Notes under the pieces: generated by a model
Seen by the model: the letters and a program-made list of their open reading frames with translations, nothing else
The model's database searches: none
Told to the model about the DNA's origin: nothing
Shown here: positions 7,358 through 13,488 of the stretch, one piece after another
Position numbering within the stretch: position 1 is the first letter of the stretch
Layout: each line of letters starts with the position of its first letter
Assembly: GCA_937877685.1 (NCBI GenBank)
Contig: CALFGU010000026.1
Span: forward strand, 1 to 17,289
From: an uncultured Prevotella sp.
GTDB lineage: Bacteria > Bacteroidota > Bacteroidia > Bacteroidales > Bacteroidaceae
Direction: 5' to 3'
Length of the DNA stretch: 17,289 nucleotides
Program-made: the position numbers and the translations under genes

Positions 7358-8014
7358 ATGAAATACCTTCGTAGGATAGTCATTGCCTTCTTGGTTTGGA
7401 CCATTGGTGGTGTACTCCTTTTCCGATTTGTGCCAGTGCCTTTCACCCCGATGATGCTACGTTATTGTGCCGGTGAACTCTTTGACGGGCGCATGCCATC
7501 TTTCCGTCATGACTGGGTGTCACTTGAGGAGATTGACCCCAATCTGAAATATGCCGTTATTGCTTCCGAGGACCAGCGCTTTTATGAGCACAACGGTTTT
7601 GACTTTAAGGCGATTGAGGAAGCGATGGAAGAACGCCGCCAAGGGAAACGTAAGCGCGGGGCAAGCACTATTACGCAACAAACGGCCAAAAATGTGTTTA
7701 CCTTTGGCACAAGCACGTGGTTGCGCAAGGGGATTGAGGCGTATTACACAGTACTTATAGAACTCCTTTGGTCGAAAGAGCGCATCTTGGAAGTCTATCT
7801 CAACAGCATAGAAATGGGTCCCGGAATCTATGGTGCCGAAGCCGTTGCGCAAGAGCATTTTAATTGTACGGCAAGTGAACTCACTCGTTCCAATTGTGCA
7901 CTCATAGCCGCCACCTTGCCTAACCCCAATAAGTTTAGTTCGAAAAATCCTTCGCCCTACATGCTGAAGCGTCGCAAGCAAATCTTACGACAAATGCGCT
8001 TGATGGGGAATTGA
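7358..8014 (+). CDS. mtgA: Monofunctional peptidoglycan glycosyltransferase
   Basis: Family GT51 enzyme that polymerises lipid II into glycan strands on the outer face of the inner membrane, without a transpeptidase domain. The 218 residues have one N-terminal membrane span (about 6-25). All GT51 motifs follow: ASEDQRFYEHNGFD (69-82) with the catalytic Glu71, GASTITQQTAKNVF (101-114), and ERILEVYLNSIEMG (141-154), whose Glu145 is the second conserved glutamate. The ending ATLPNPNKFSSKNPSPYM (185-202) is also typical. The length matches the family. The start is the first ATG, preceded by A/T-rich DNA without a clear ribosome binding site. No consensus promoter fits in the 32 bases after the preceding terminator. 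The elongasome cluster 3 kb downstream is functionally related. Confidence 0.95.
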   Translation: MKYLRRIVIAFLVWTIGGVLLFRFVPVPFTPMMLRYCAGELFDGRMPSFRHDWVSLEEIDPNLKYAVIASEDQRFYEHNGFDFKAIEEAMEERRQGKRKRGASTITQQTAKNVFTFGTSTWLRKGIEAYYTVLIELLWSKERILEVYLNSIEMGPGIYGAEAVAQEHFNCTASELTRSNCALIAATLPNPNKFSSKNPSPYMLKRRKQILRQMRLMGN

Positions 8015-8050
8015 TGGGTTTCAGAGAGGAGGAGGGGGAATTTTCTTGCG

Positions 8051-8058
8051 TACCTTTG
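8051..8058 (+). promoter_or_regulatory. Possible upstream -7 element in recA leader region
   Basis: TACCTTTG fits TAnnTTTG and lies 209 bases before recA, but no good TTTG is found 19 bases upstream. It overlaps a small stem (TTTGC at 8055-8059 with GCAAA at 8069-8073). It may be a second, weaker recA promoter. Confidence 0.3.
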
Positions 8059-8144
8059 CTTGGCAAGTGCAAAAAGGTGCGTTAATTTGCGGGAATTCGT
8101 GATTTAATTTCCGTCTTGCTAAGGTGCAATTCACTACTTTTATG

Positions 8145-8152
8145 TATCTTTG
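8145..8152 (+). promoter_or_regulatory. Likely -7 element of recA promoter
   Basis: TATCTTTG matches TAnnTTTG and would give a leader of about 110 bases before recA. The nearest TTG upstream (8116-8118) is spaced 26 bases away, longer than the usual 19, so the -33 element is weak or absent. Confidence 0.5.
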
Positions 8153-8229
8153 CCTAACAACATAAAAATACGAAACTTGTTGTTGGGCGCAAGTGGATAA
8201 GCAACGCACATGTCATCCGTATTTCCCTT

Positions 8230-8262
8230 GAACCTCAGCAACCTAATAACCTTAAAACCTTA
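8230..8262 (+). repeat. AACCT-rich leader just before recA
   Basis: The stretch GAACCTCAGCAACCTAATAA followed by CCTTAAAACCTTA has four AACCT/ACCTT-like units ending a few bases before the recA ATG. It resembles the right half of the repeat just before mreB (10778-10827), which also abuts the start codon. Confidence 0.5.
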
Positions 8263-8266
8263 ATTT

Positions 8267-9301
8267 ATGGCAAAGAAAGAAGTAGAAATTCAAGTTGATA
8301 ATAAAAGCGAAAAGTTGAAAGCCCTTCAGGCGGCAATGGCTAAGATTGAGAAGGACTTCGGTAAGGGTTCTATCATGAAAATGGGGGATGATCAGGTTGA
8401 GAGTGTCGAAGTGATTCCTACGGGTTCGTTAGGTCTTGACCTCGCTCTCGGAGTGGGTGGTTACCCCAAGGGACGTATTATCGAAATTTACGGTCCTGAA
8501 AGTTCGGGTAAGACAACCCTCGCCATCCATGCTATTGCTGAAGCGCAGCGTCAGGGAGGTATTGCTGCCTTTATTGATGCCGAGCACGCTTTTGACCGTT
8601 TCTATGCGGCGGGTCTCGGAGTTGATACTGACAATCTCCTCATTTCTCAACCCGATAACGGGGAACAGGCATTGGAAATTGCCGACCAACTCATCCGTTC
8701 TGCTGCTGTTGACATCGTCGTTGTCGATTCCGTAGCGGCACTTACTCCGAAGGCTGAAATCGAAGGCGACATGGGCGACAATAAGGTAGGCCTTCAGGCG
8801 CGCCTTATGAGCCAAGCGCTCCGTAAGTTAACTGCATCTATTAATAAGACCAACACTACCTGTATTTTCATTAACCAATTGCGCGAAAAGATTGGTGTGA
8901 TGTTCGGTAATCCTGAAACTACCACGGGCGGTAATGCCTTGAAATTCTATGCATCGGTTCGCCTTGACATTCGCAAGGTAACTACGCTCAAGGAAGGTGA
9001 CACACCCATTGGCAATCAAGTTCGCGTGAAGGTAGTGAAAAACAAGGTGGCGCCTCCCTTCCGTAAGGCAGAATTTGAAATTACCTTCGGTCAGGGTATC
9101 TCGCAGATTGGCGAAATTGTGGACCTCGGTGTTGAAGCTGGAATTATCAAGAAGAGCGGTTCATGGTTTAGCTATGGCGACACGAAGTTAGGTCAGGGTC
9201 GCGAAGCCGTAAAGCGCATTATTGCAGACAATCCTGAACTTGCCGAAGAGATTAAGCAGAAGTTGACAGGTTCTTACGAAAGTCCTGTTGAACCAGAATA
9301 G
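8267..9301 (+). CDS. recA: Recombinase RecA
   Basis: Cytoplasmic ATP-dependent strand-exchange protein for homologous recombination and the DNA damage response. The 344-residue length is standard. Key parts are visible: the N-terminal helix with FGKGSIMKMG (31-40), Walker A GPESSGKT (76-83), catalytic Glu105 in IDAEHAFD, Walker B VDIVVVDSV (148-156), loop L1 with EIEGDMGD (164-171), FINQLREKIGVMFGNPETTT (201-220) running into loop L2, GGNALKFYASVRLDIR (221-236), and the C-terminal DNA-binding domain from about 270. The C-terminal tail is short and moderately acidic (ESPVEPE). The start MAKKEVEIQVD lies behind a long leader with an AACCT-rich repeat and no recognisable LexA box. The small lipoprotein gene follows after 46 bases and may be co-transcribed. 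Confidence 0.98.
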   Translation: MAKKEVEIQVDNKSEKLKALQAAMAKIEKDFGKGSIMKMGDDQVESVEVIPTGSLGLDLALGVGGYPKGRIIEIYGPESSGKTTLAIHAIAEAQRQGGIAAFIDAEHAFDRFYAAGLGVDTDNLLISQPDNGEQALEIADQLIRSAAVDIVVVDSVAALTPKAEIEGDMGDNKVGLQARLMSQALRKLTASINKTNTTCIFINQLREKIGVMFGNPETTTGGNALKFYASVRLDIRKVTTLKEGDTPIGNQVRVKVVKNKVAPPFRKAEFEITFGQGISQIGEIVDLGVEAGIIKKSGSWFSYGDTKLGQGREAVKRIIADNPELAEEIKQKLTGSYESPVEPE

Positions 9302-9305
9302 TCAT

Positions 9306-9328
9306 CCGCTTCCGCAGAAAGCGGGCGG
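9306..9328 (+). terminator. GC-rich hairpin between recA and small lipoprotein
   Basis: CCG (9306-9308) pairs with CGG (9326-9328), and CCGC (9312-9315) with GCGG (9321-9324) around an AGAAA loop. No T-run follows, so it may weaken rather than end transcription, or stabilise the recA message 3' end. Confidence 0.35.
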
Positions 9329-9347
9329 TTAAATAAAGACTGACACC

Positions 9348-9713
9348 ATGCGCTTACAAGTCAAATCAATCCTTCTGCTTGCGCTCACGACGGTGCTTCT
9401 TTTCGGGTGTTCCTCTTCTGTCGTAGATGAGTATATAACCGAGATTGAGCGCACCACCAAAGAAATCAAGGCGGCTACGTCTATAGAAATGATTACGGCT
9501 GCTACGGAACGCTTAATGAAGTTTGAACGTGAGCATTACGAGTCGCTCCAAGATGCACTTGAGGGCGATAAAATGAAGCAGGCATCTGTAAACCGTGCGT
9601 ACGAAGCATTCATGCAAGCAGGCATGTCGCGCACGATGGAACTTGCGGGAGCAACAGTTGTAGATTCATTACCTCAAGTGGTGAGTCCAACGAACTTGCC
9701 CGCCGTAGAATAA
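9348..9713 (+). CDS. Small orphan lipoprotein
   Basis: I do not recognise a family. The 121-residue protein starts MRLQVKSILLLALTTVLLFGC, a clear type II signal peptide with lipidated Cys21. The mature part begins CSSSVVDEY, with no acidic run directly after the cysteine, so it probably stays on the periplasmic side, unlike the BACON lipoprotein. Residues 25-95 are charged and almost certainly helical, with ERTTKEIKAATSIEMITAATERLMKF-type heptad spacing; a Pro-containing tail (108-121) follows. It sits 46 bases after recA and before a strong terminator, so it is likely the last gene of a recA transcript or has its own weak promoter. No enzyme motif is visible; a small structural or accessory envelope role is a guess. 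Confidence 0.75.
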   Translation: MRLQVKSILLLALTTVLLFGCSSSVVDEYITEIERTTKEIKAATSIEMITAATERLMKFEREHYESLQDALEGDKMKQASVNRAYEAFMQAGMSRTMELAGATVVDSLPQVVSPTNLPAVE

Positions 9714-9756
9714 GTCTCTCCATGAAGTCGCTGTGCTTCTCGTTTGACTATAAGAA

Positions 9757-9815
9757 AAAGGCGTCTCCTTGCGTGAGTTGTTCGACAACTTACAGCAGGG
9801 AGACGCTTTCTTTTT
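9757..9815 (+). terminator. Very long terminator hairpin after small lipoprotein
   Basis: GCGTCTCCTTGC (9761-9772) pairs with GCAGGGAGACGC (9795-9806) with one G-U pair. The stem continues through GTGAGTTGT (9773-9781) with ACAACTTAC (9785-9793), leaving one bulged A and a 3-base loop. The total is about 21 pairs, followed by TTTCTTTTT. It ends the recA/lipoprotein unit. Confidence 0.92.
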
Positions 9816-10051
9816 GCTCCGAAAAGTCCGCCCTTATCGCCAAACATTTTTGGCAGACCGACTCATCTTGAAAACACCCGTAGAAATAGTCAAAACAAAG
9901 AGTAACTTACGGCAAACAGTTTGAGAGAGAATTTTAATTATTTAAGGAAGAATTTTCCCAATTTGTAATTTGCATTTTGCAACCCGTATTTTAGTAATTT
10001 TTTTCTTTATTTCTTTCCTCTAAAAATGCCAAATATGCTAAAGAAAAAACG
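9816..10051 (+). other. Non-coding stretch before purH
   Basis: About 235 A/T-rich bases without a believable gene. It contains the degenerate copy B of the dispersed element (9892-9959). Nothing else was recognised. Confidence 0.5.
9892..9959 (+). repeat. Dispersed intergenic element, degenerate copy B
   Basis: AAAACAAAG (9892-9900), TTTGAGAGAGAATTTT (9920-9935) and AATTTTCCC (9951-9959) follow the same order as in copy C, where 15 of 16 bases of the middle block match at 16996-17011. The spacing from the middle to the last block is 15 bases in both. The gap after the first block is shorter here. Confidence 0.55.
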
Positions 10052-10059
10052 TAAATTTG
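10052..10059 (+). promoter_or_regulatory. Likely -7 element of purH promoter
   Basis: TAAATTTG fits TAnnTTTG and lies 41 bases before the purH start, in a suitable A/T-rich context. No clear TTTG is found 19 bases upstream. Confidence 0.5.
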
Positions 10060-10100
10060 CAGATAAATGTTAGAACAATAAAACTTAAATAAATATCACT

Positions 10101-10694
10101 ATGTCAGCAACAAAGAAAATTAAGACAGCATTGGTGTCTGTATTCCACAAGGACGGTCTTGACGAACTCCTTACAGCACTCCACAATGACGGTGTGCAGT
10201 TCCTTTCAACTGGTGGCACACGCGAATTCATCGAAAGCCTTGGTTTCCCCTGCCAAAAGGTAGAAGATGTTACTACTTACCCTTCAATTCTCGGCGGTCG
10301 CGTAAAGACGCTTCACCCCAAGATTTTCGGTGGTATCCTTGGCCGTCGCTCTCTCGAGGGTGACCAACAGCAGATGGCGCAATACGAAATCCCCGAAATC
10401 GATCTCGTAATTGTTGACCTCTATCCCTTCGAACAAACTGTAGCAAGTGGCGCTTCTGAAGCCGATATTATTGAAAAGATTGATATAGGCGGTATTTCGC
10501 TCATTCGTGCTGGTGCGAAGAACTTCAACGATGTAGTTATCGTTCCCTCAAAGGCAGAATATCAGCCCCTTCTTGATATTGTGAAGGAAAATGGTGCGCA
10601 GACAACGCTCGAACAGCGCCGTTGGTTCGCAACTCAGGCATTCGGCGTGAGCAGTCACTACGACACAGCCATCCACACTTATTTTAAGAAGTAA
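10101..10694 (+). CDS. purH: Stand-alone IMP cyclohydrolase (N-terminal half of PurH)
   Basis: The 197-residue product is the inosinicase half of PurH, which closes FAICAR to IMP, the last step of purine synthesis. Family marks are STGGT (36-40), GGRVKTLHP (65-73), LYPF (107-110), EKIDIGGISLIRAGAKN (125-141). Lys69, Tyr108, Asp128 and Lys140 match the catalytic residues of the cyclohydrolase site described in human ATIC. The chain stops in a clean TAA right after HYDTAIHTYFKK, where most bacterial PurH proteins (about 510 residues) run on into the AICAR transformylase domain. Nothing of that domain is visible downstream in any frame; a repeat region and mreB follow. So this is either a natural split gene with a separate transformylase elsewhere, or a gene that lost its second half. 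The intact site favours a working enzyme. Confidence 0.9.
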   Translation: MSATKKIKTALVSVFHKDGLDELLTALHNDGVQFLSTGGTREFIESLGFPCQKVEDVTTYPSILGGRVKTLHPKIFGGILGRRSLEGDQQQMAQYEIPEIDLVIVDLYPFEQTVASGASEADIIEKIDIGGISLIRAGAKNFNDVVIVPSKAEYQPLLDIVKENGAQTTLEQRRWFATQAFGVSSHYDTAIHTYFKK

Positions 10695-10696
10695 AC

Positions 10697-10829
10697 AAGG
10701 TTTTAAGGTTTAGAAAGTTCTGATGTTCTGAAGTTCTGATGTTCTGAAGTTCTGAAGTAACTATGCAGACCGAACGGACCTCTTAACCTCAGAGTTTCAG
10801 AACCTCTTAACCTCAGAACCTTAAACCTA
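10697..10829 (+). repeat. Tandem and inverted repeats between purH and mreB
   Basis: Five head-to-tail 8-mers of GTTCTGAT/GTTCTGAA fill 10717-10756. Two copies of ACCTCTTAACCTCAGA lie at 10778-10793 and 10802-10817 (period 24). The left side (AAGGTTTTAAGGTTT, from 10698) is roughly complementary to the right side (AACCTTAAACCT, 10817-10828), and GTTCTGA units to TCAGAAC, so the whole block can fold on itself. The mreB ATG follows 12 bases after. Confidence 0.85.
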
Positions 10830-10840
10830 TTGTTATTGTT

Positions 10841-11887
10841 ATGAGTTTTTTGAAGAATGTCTTCTCAAATTTCTTTTCGCTCAAACAAGAATTAGCAATA
10901 GACCTCGGAACAGCAAATACCATCATCATCTGTGACGATGAAATCATCGTAAACGAACCTTCGGTGGTGGCACTTGACCGCCACACGGACGTGATGAAAG
11001 CTGTAGGGGGAAAAGCTAAGTTGATGTACGAAAAGACTAACGACAAGATTCGCGTAATTCGTCCCTTGCGTGATGGCGTTATTGCCGACTTTAACGCTTG
11101 TGAACAAATGATGCGTGGCTTGATAAAGATGGTGCACAAAGGCAAGCGCCTTTTCTCGCCTTCATTACGCATGGTGATTGGTGTGCCTTCAGGATCTACC
11201 GAAGTTGAACTTCGTGCGGTGCGCGACTCTGCTGAACATGCAGGCGGTCGTGATATATTCTTGCTTTACGAACCTATGGCCGCTGCTATCGGTGTAGGTA
11301 TTGACGTGAATGCTCCCGAAGGAAACATGATTGTTGACATAGGTGGCGGTACGACAGAAATTGCTGTGCTTTCATTGGGCGGAATTGTGTCTAACAACTC
11401 CATCAAGATGGCAGGTGATGACTTTACTAACGACATTCAAGAATACATGAGTCGTCAGCACAACGTGCGCGTCAGTGAACGTATGGCGGAACGTATCAAG
11501 ATTGCCGTAGGTGCTGCGCTTACTGACCTCCCCGGCGAAGCTCCTGAAGATTTTGTGGTTTATGGTCCTAACCGTATCACCGCAATGCCCATGCAGGTGC
11601 CCGTGTGTTACCAAGAAATCGCACACTGCCTTGAAAAGTCAATCGCACGTATCGAGCAGGCCGTAATCAGTGCCCTTGAACACACTCCCCCTGAATTGTA
11701 TGCCGACATTGTTAAGAATGGTATTTGGCTCACAGGTGGTGGCGCGCTCTTAAGAGGTATTGACAAGCGCTTGACTGCCAAAATCAATATTCCCTTCCAC
11801 GTTGCCAAGGACCCCCTTCTCTGTGTAGCACGCGGAACAGGAATTGCCCTCAAGAATGTAGATAACTACACCTTCTTGATGCGCTAA
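10841..11887 (+). CDS. mreB: Rod shape-determining actin homologue MreB
   Basis: Actin-like ATPase whose membrane-bound filaments guide lateral wall synthesis by the RodA-PBP2 complex. The 348-residue length is normal. The actin-fold motifs are all present: phosphate 1 DLGTANT (21-27), the LLYEPMAAAIG helix with Glu144 (141-151), phosphate 2 DIGGGTTE (166-173), and the adenosine motif LTGGGALLRG (297-306). The N-terminal MSFLKNVFSNFFSLKQE is an amphipathic stretch of the kind that binds the inner membrane. It heads the mreB-mreC-mreD-mrdA-rodA cluster and probably shares a transcript with purH, since no terminator or consensus promoter is seen between them. A long hairpin separates it from mreC. 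Confidence 0.97.
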   Translation: MSFLKNVFSNFFSLKQELAIDLGTANTIIICDDEIIVNEPSVVALDRHTDVMKAVGGKAKLMYEKTNDKIRVIRPLRDGVIADFNACEQMMRGLIKMVHKGKRLFSPSLRMVIGVPSGSTEVELRAVRDSAEHAGGRDIFLLYEPMAAAIGVGIDVNAPEGNMIVDIGGGTTEIAVLSLGGIVSNNSIKMAGDDFTNDIQEYMSRQHNVRVSERMAERIKIAVGAALTDLPGEAPEDFVVYGPNRITAMPMQVPVCYQEIAHCLEKSIARIEQAVISALEHTPPELYADIVKNGIWLTGGGALLRGIDKRLTAKINIPFHVAKDPLLCVARGTGIALKNVDNYTFLMR

Positions 11888-11894
11888 AAATCTT

Positions 11895-11967
11895 AGAGTA
11901 CAAAGTACAGAGTACAGAGAACAACTACCATGTGGCGTGTTACTCAGTGCTCTGTACTTTGTACTCT
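11895..11967 (+). other. Long hairpin between mreB and mreC
   Basis: AGAGTACAAAGTACAGAG (11895-11912) is a perfect inverted repeat of CTCTGTACTTTGTACTCT (11950-11967). The stem extends inward by TAC/GTG (one G-U) and, after one mismatch, GAG/CTC, for about 25 pairs around a loop near 11920-11942. No T-run follows, so it is not a standard terminator. In RNA it would lie just after the mreB stop and could set the mreB to mreC ratio. Confidence 0.8.
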
Positions 11968-12046
11968 CTACTCTCTTATCTGTACTCCGTACTCTGTAAT
12001 CTCTCCTCCGTACTCTGTAATCCGTACTCTGTAATCTGTACTCTGC
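11950..12046 (+). repeat. TGTACTC-family repeats upstream of mreC
   Basis: A run of TGTACTC-like units. Within it, TCCGTACTCTGTAATC occurs three times (11986-12001, 12007-12022, 12021-12036). It ends three bases before the mreC ATG. It shares its unit with the repeat before the acyl-CoA dehydrogenase. Confidence 0.85.
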
Positions 12047-12048
12047 TC

Positions 12049-12894
12049 ATGAGTCCCCTTTTCGATTTACTCCGCAAATACAACTACTTGCTCCTCTTCC
12101 TGATTTTAGAGGGAGTGAGTTTGACGCTCCTGATTCGCTTCAACAGCTATCAGGGGAGTGTTTGGTTTTCCGGAACTAACTCGGTGGTGGCCAGCATAGA
12201 CAGATGGTATCTCGACTTGTGGCACTATGTGAATTTAGATGAGGTGAATCACGAACTAACTGCGCGTAATGCCGAATTGATGCTCGAAAATGACCGCCTT
12301 CGTGAAACACTCATGACCCTGCAACACGACACCACCGAAGTGGAACGCGTCATGATGCGCAACTTGATTGACTATGACATGATTCCCGCAAAGGTGATTT
12401 CAAATTCTAAAGGAACAAAGGATAATTACCTAGTTCTTGACCGCGGAAGTAATCACGGTGTGAAGGAAAAAATGGGCGTGATTGGCGGTAGCGGAGTTGT
12501 GGGCGTAGTTTACCTAGTTGGAGCAGACCATAGTTTGGTCATCCCCATCACCAACAGTAAGTCAAGCATCAGTTGTCGCATACAGGGGCAGACGCATTTC
12601 GGATATTTGCAGTGGACAGGCAAAAGCATGCAGCGCGCTTCGTTAGATGAAATCCCCCGTCACGCACAAGTGGAGCAGGGTGGGGTAGTAGAAACGAGCG
12701 GTCACTCATCTGTTTTCCCTCCAGGTATTCTCGTGGGTAAGATTGAGAATATTGGTAATTCTGAAGACGGACAGTCTTACACGTTAGACATAAGTCTGGC
12801 CACGGATTTCTCCACACTGCGTGAAGTAAATGTCATCTCAACGCCCTACAAAACTGCTGTAGATAGCCTCTTTTCACGAATCAATGAGAATTGA
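12049..12894 (+). CDS. mreC: Rod shape-determining protein MreC
   Basis: Periplasmic scaffold that links MreB and MreD to PBP2-RodA. From ATG 12049 the 281-residue protein has a short cytoplasmic start, a membrane span at about 12-30, a coiled coil at about 62-100 (VNHELTARNAELMLENDRLR region), and two beta-barrel domains. The VVETSGHSSVFPPGILVGKI stretch (213-232) is the family hallmark. The frame is open upstream to 11932, but that part is only translated tandem repeat (recurring YSVLC) and is unlike any MreC N-terminus, so I reject it. A 80-base gap, in which I see no gene or terminator, leads to mreD. Confidence 0.95.
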   Translation: MSPLFDLLRKYNYLLLFLILEGVSLTLLIRFNSYQGSVWFSGTNSVVASIDRWYLDLWHYVNLDEVNHELTARNAELMLENDRLRETLMTLQHDTTEVERVMMRNLIDYDMIPAKVISNSKGTKDNYLVLDRGSNHGVKEKMGVIGGSGVVGVVYLVGADHSLVIPITNSKSSISCRIQGQTHFGYLQWTGKSMQRASLDEIPRHAQVEQGGVVETSGHSSVFPPGILVGKIENIGNSEDGQSYTLDISLATDFSTLREVNVISTPYKTAVDSLFSRINEN

Positions 12895-12974
12895 ACTTGA
12901 AAGGTTTCTTGGTAAAGAATACCTGGATGGTTTTACACCTCATTTCCCTCACCCAATCACGGATATAATAACTT

Positions 12975-13481
12975 ATGAATCCCTCCCTCTTTTCATACAT
13001 AGCATGGTTCTTCGTTCTGATAGGGGCGCAGGTTCTTGTTTGTAACCATATCCACCTACTGGGGTATGCAATGCCGATGATTTATGTCTATTTCCTGATG
13101 ATTCTTCCGGGAAATATCTCTCGTTGTGGTTTACTCATCCTCGCCTTTATCTTAGGTTTGATTGTTGATATGTTTAGTAAAACTCCGGGAATGGCAACTT
13201 CGGCAATCGTGTTTACCGCCTTGTTGCGCCCGTTGGTGCTTATGATTTTTGCGCCATCGGAAAGAAGCGACGGTGTGTTTTACCCCTCCGTGCGTACGAT
13301 GGAGTTTGGAGGATTCCTTCGTTATGCGTTGACCATAAGTTTGCTTCAAGTAACGACTTTCTACGTCATTGAAGCATTTAGTTTCTTCCATCTTGCCACC
13401 CTTTTTTGGAACATTCTTTCTTCCACACTCTTGACAACCCTTCTTATCCTTGCGCTCGAAATGTTGCGCAACAAGCGATAA
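12975..13481 (+). CDS. mreD: Rod shape-determining protein MreD
   Basis: Inner-membrane partner of MreC in the elongasome. The 168-residue product is almost wholly hydrophobic with about five membrane spans, and has GLIVDMFSKTPGMAT (60-74), the conserved glycine/aspartate loop of MreD. MreD is poorly conserved, so the call leans on this loop, the size and the position between mreC and mrdA. The mrdA start follows seven bases after its stop. Confidence 0.93.
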   Translation: MNPSLFSYIAWFFVLIGAQVLVCNHIHLLGYAMPMIYVYFLMILPGNISRCGLLILAFILGLIVDMFSKTPGMATSAIVFTALLRPLVLMIFAPSERSDGVFYPSVRTMEFGGFLRYALTISLLQVTTFYVIEAFSFFHLATLFWNILSSTLLTTLLILALEMLRNKR

Positions 13482-13488
13482 ACTATAT

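Noticed and set aside
10717..10756. CRISPR-like array
   Set aside because: Units are 8 bases head to tail without spacers, so it is a simple tandem repeat.
10695..10840. Frameshifted remainder of PurH
   Set aside because: No frame shows any part of the AICAR transformylase domain, and only 146 bases of repeat DNA are available.
11932..12048. 39-residue N-terminal extension of MreC
   Set aside because: It is translated tandem repeat (recurring YSVLC), is unlike MreC proteins, and ATG 12049 gives a normal N-terminus.
13450..13488. TTG start for PBP2 inside mreD
   Set aside because: The 13 added residues are just the mreD end read in another frame; an ATG lies seven bases after the mreD stop.
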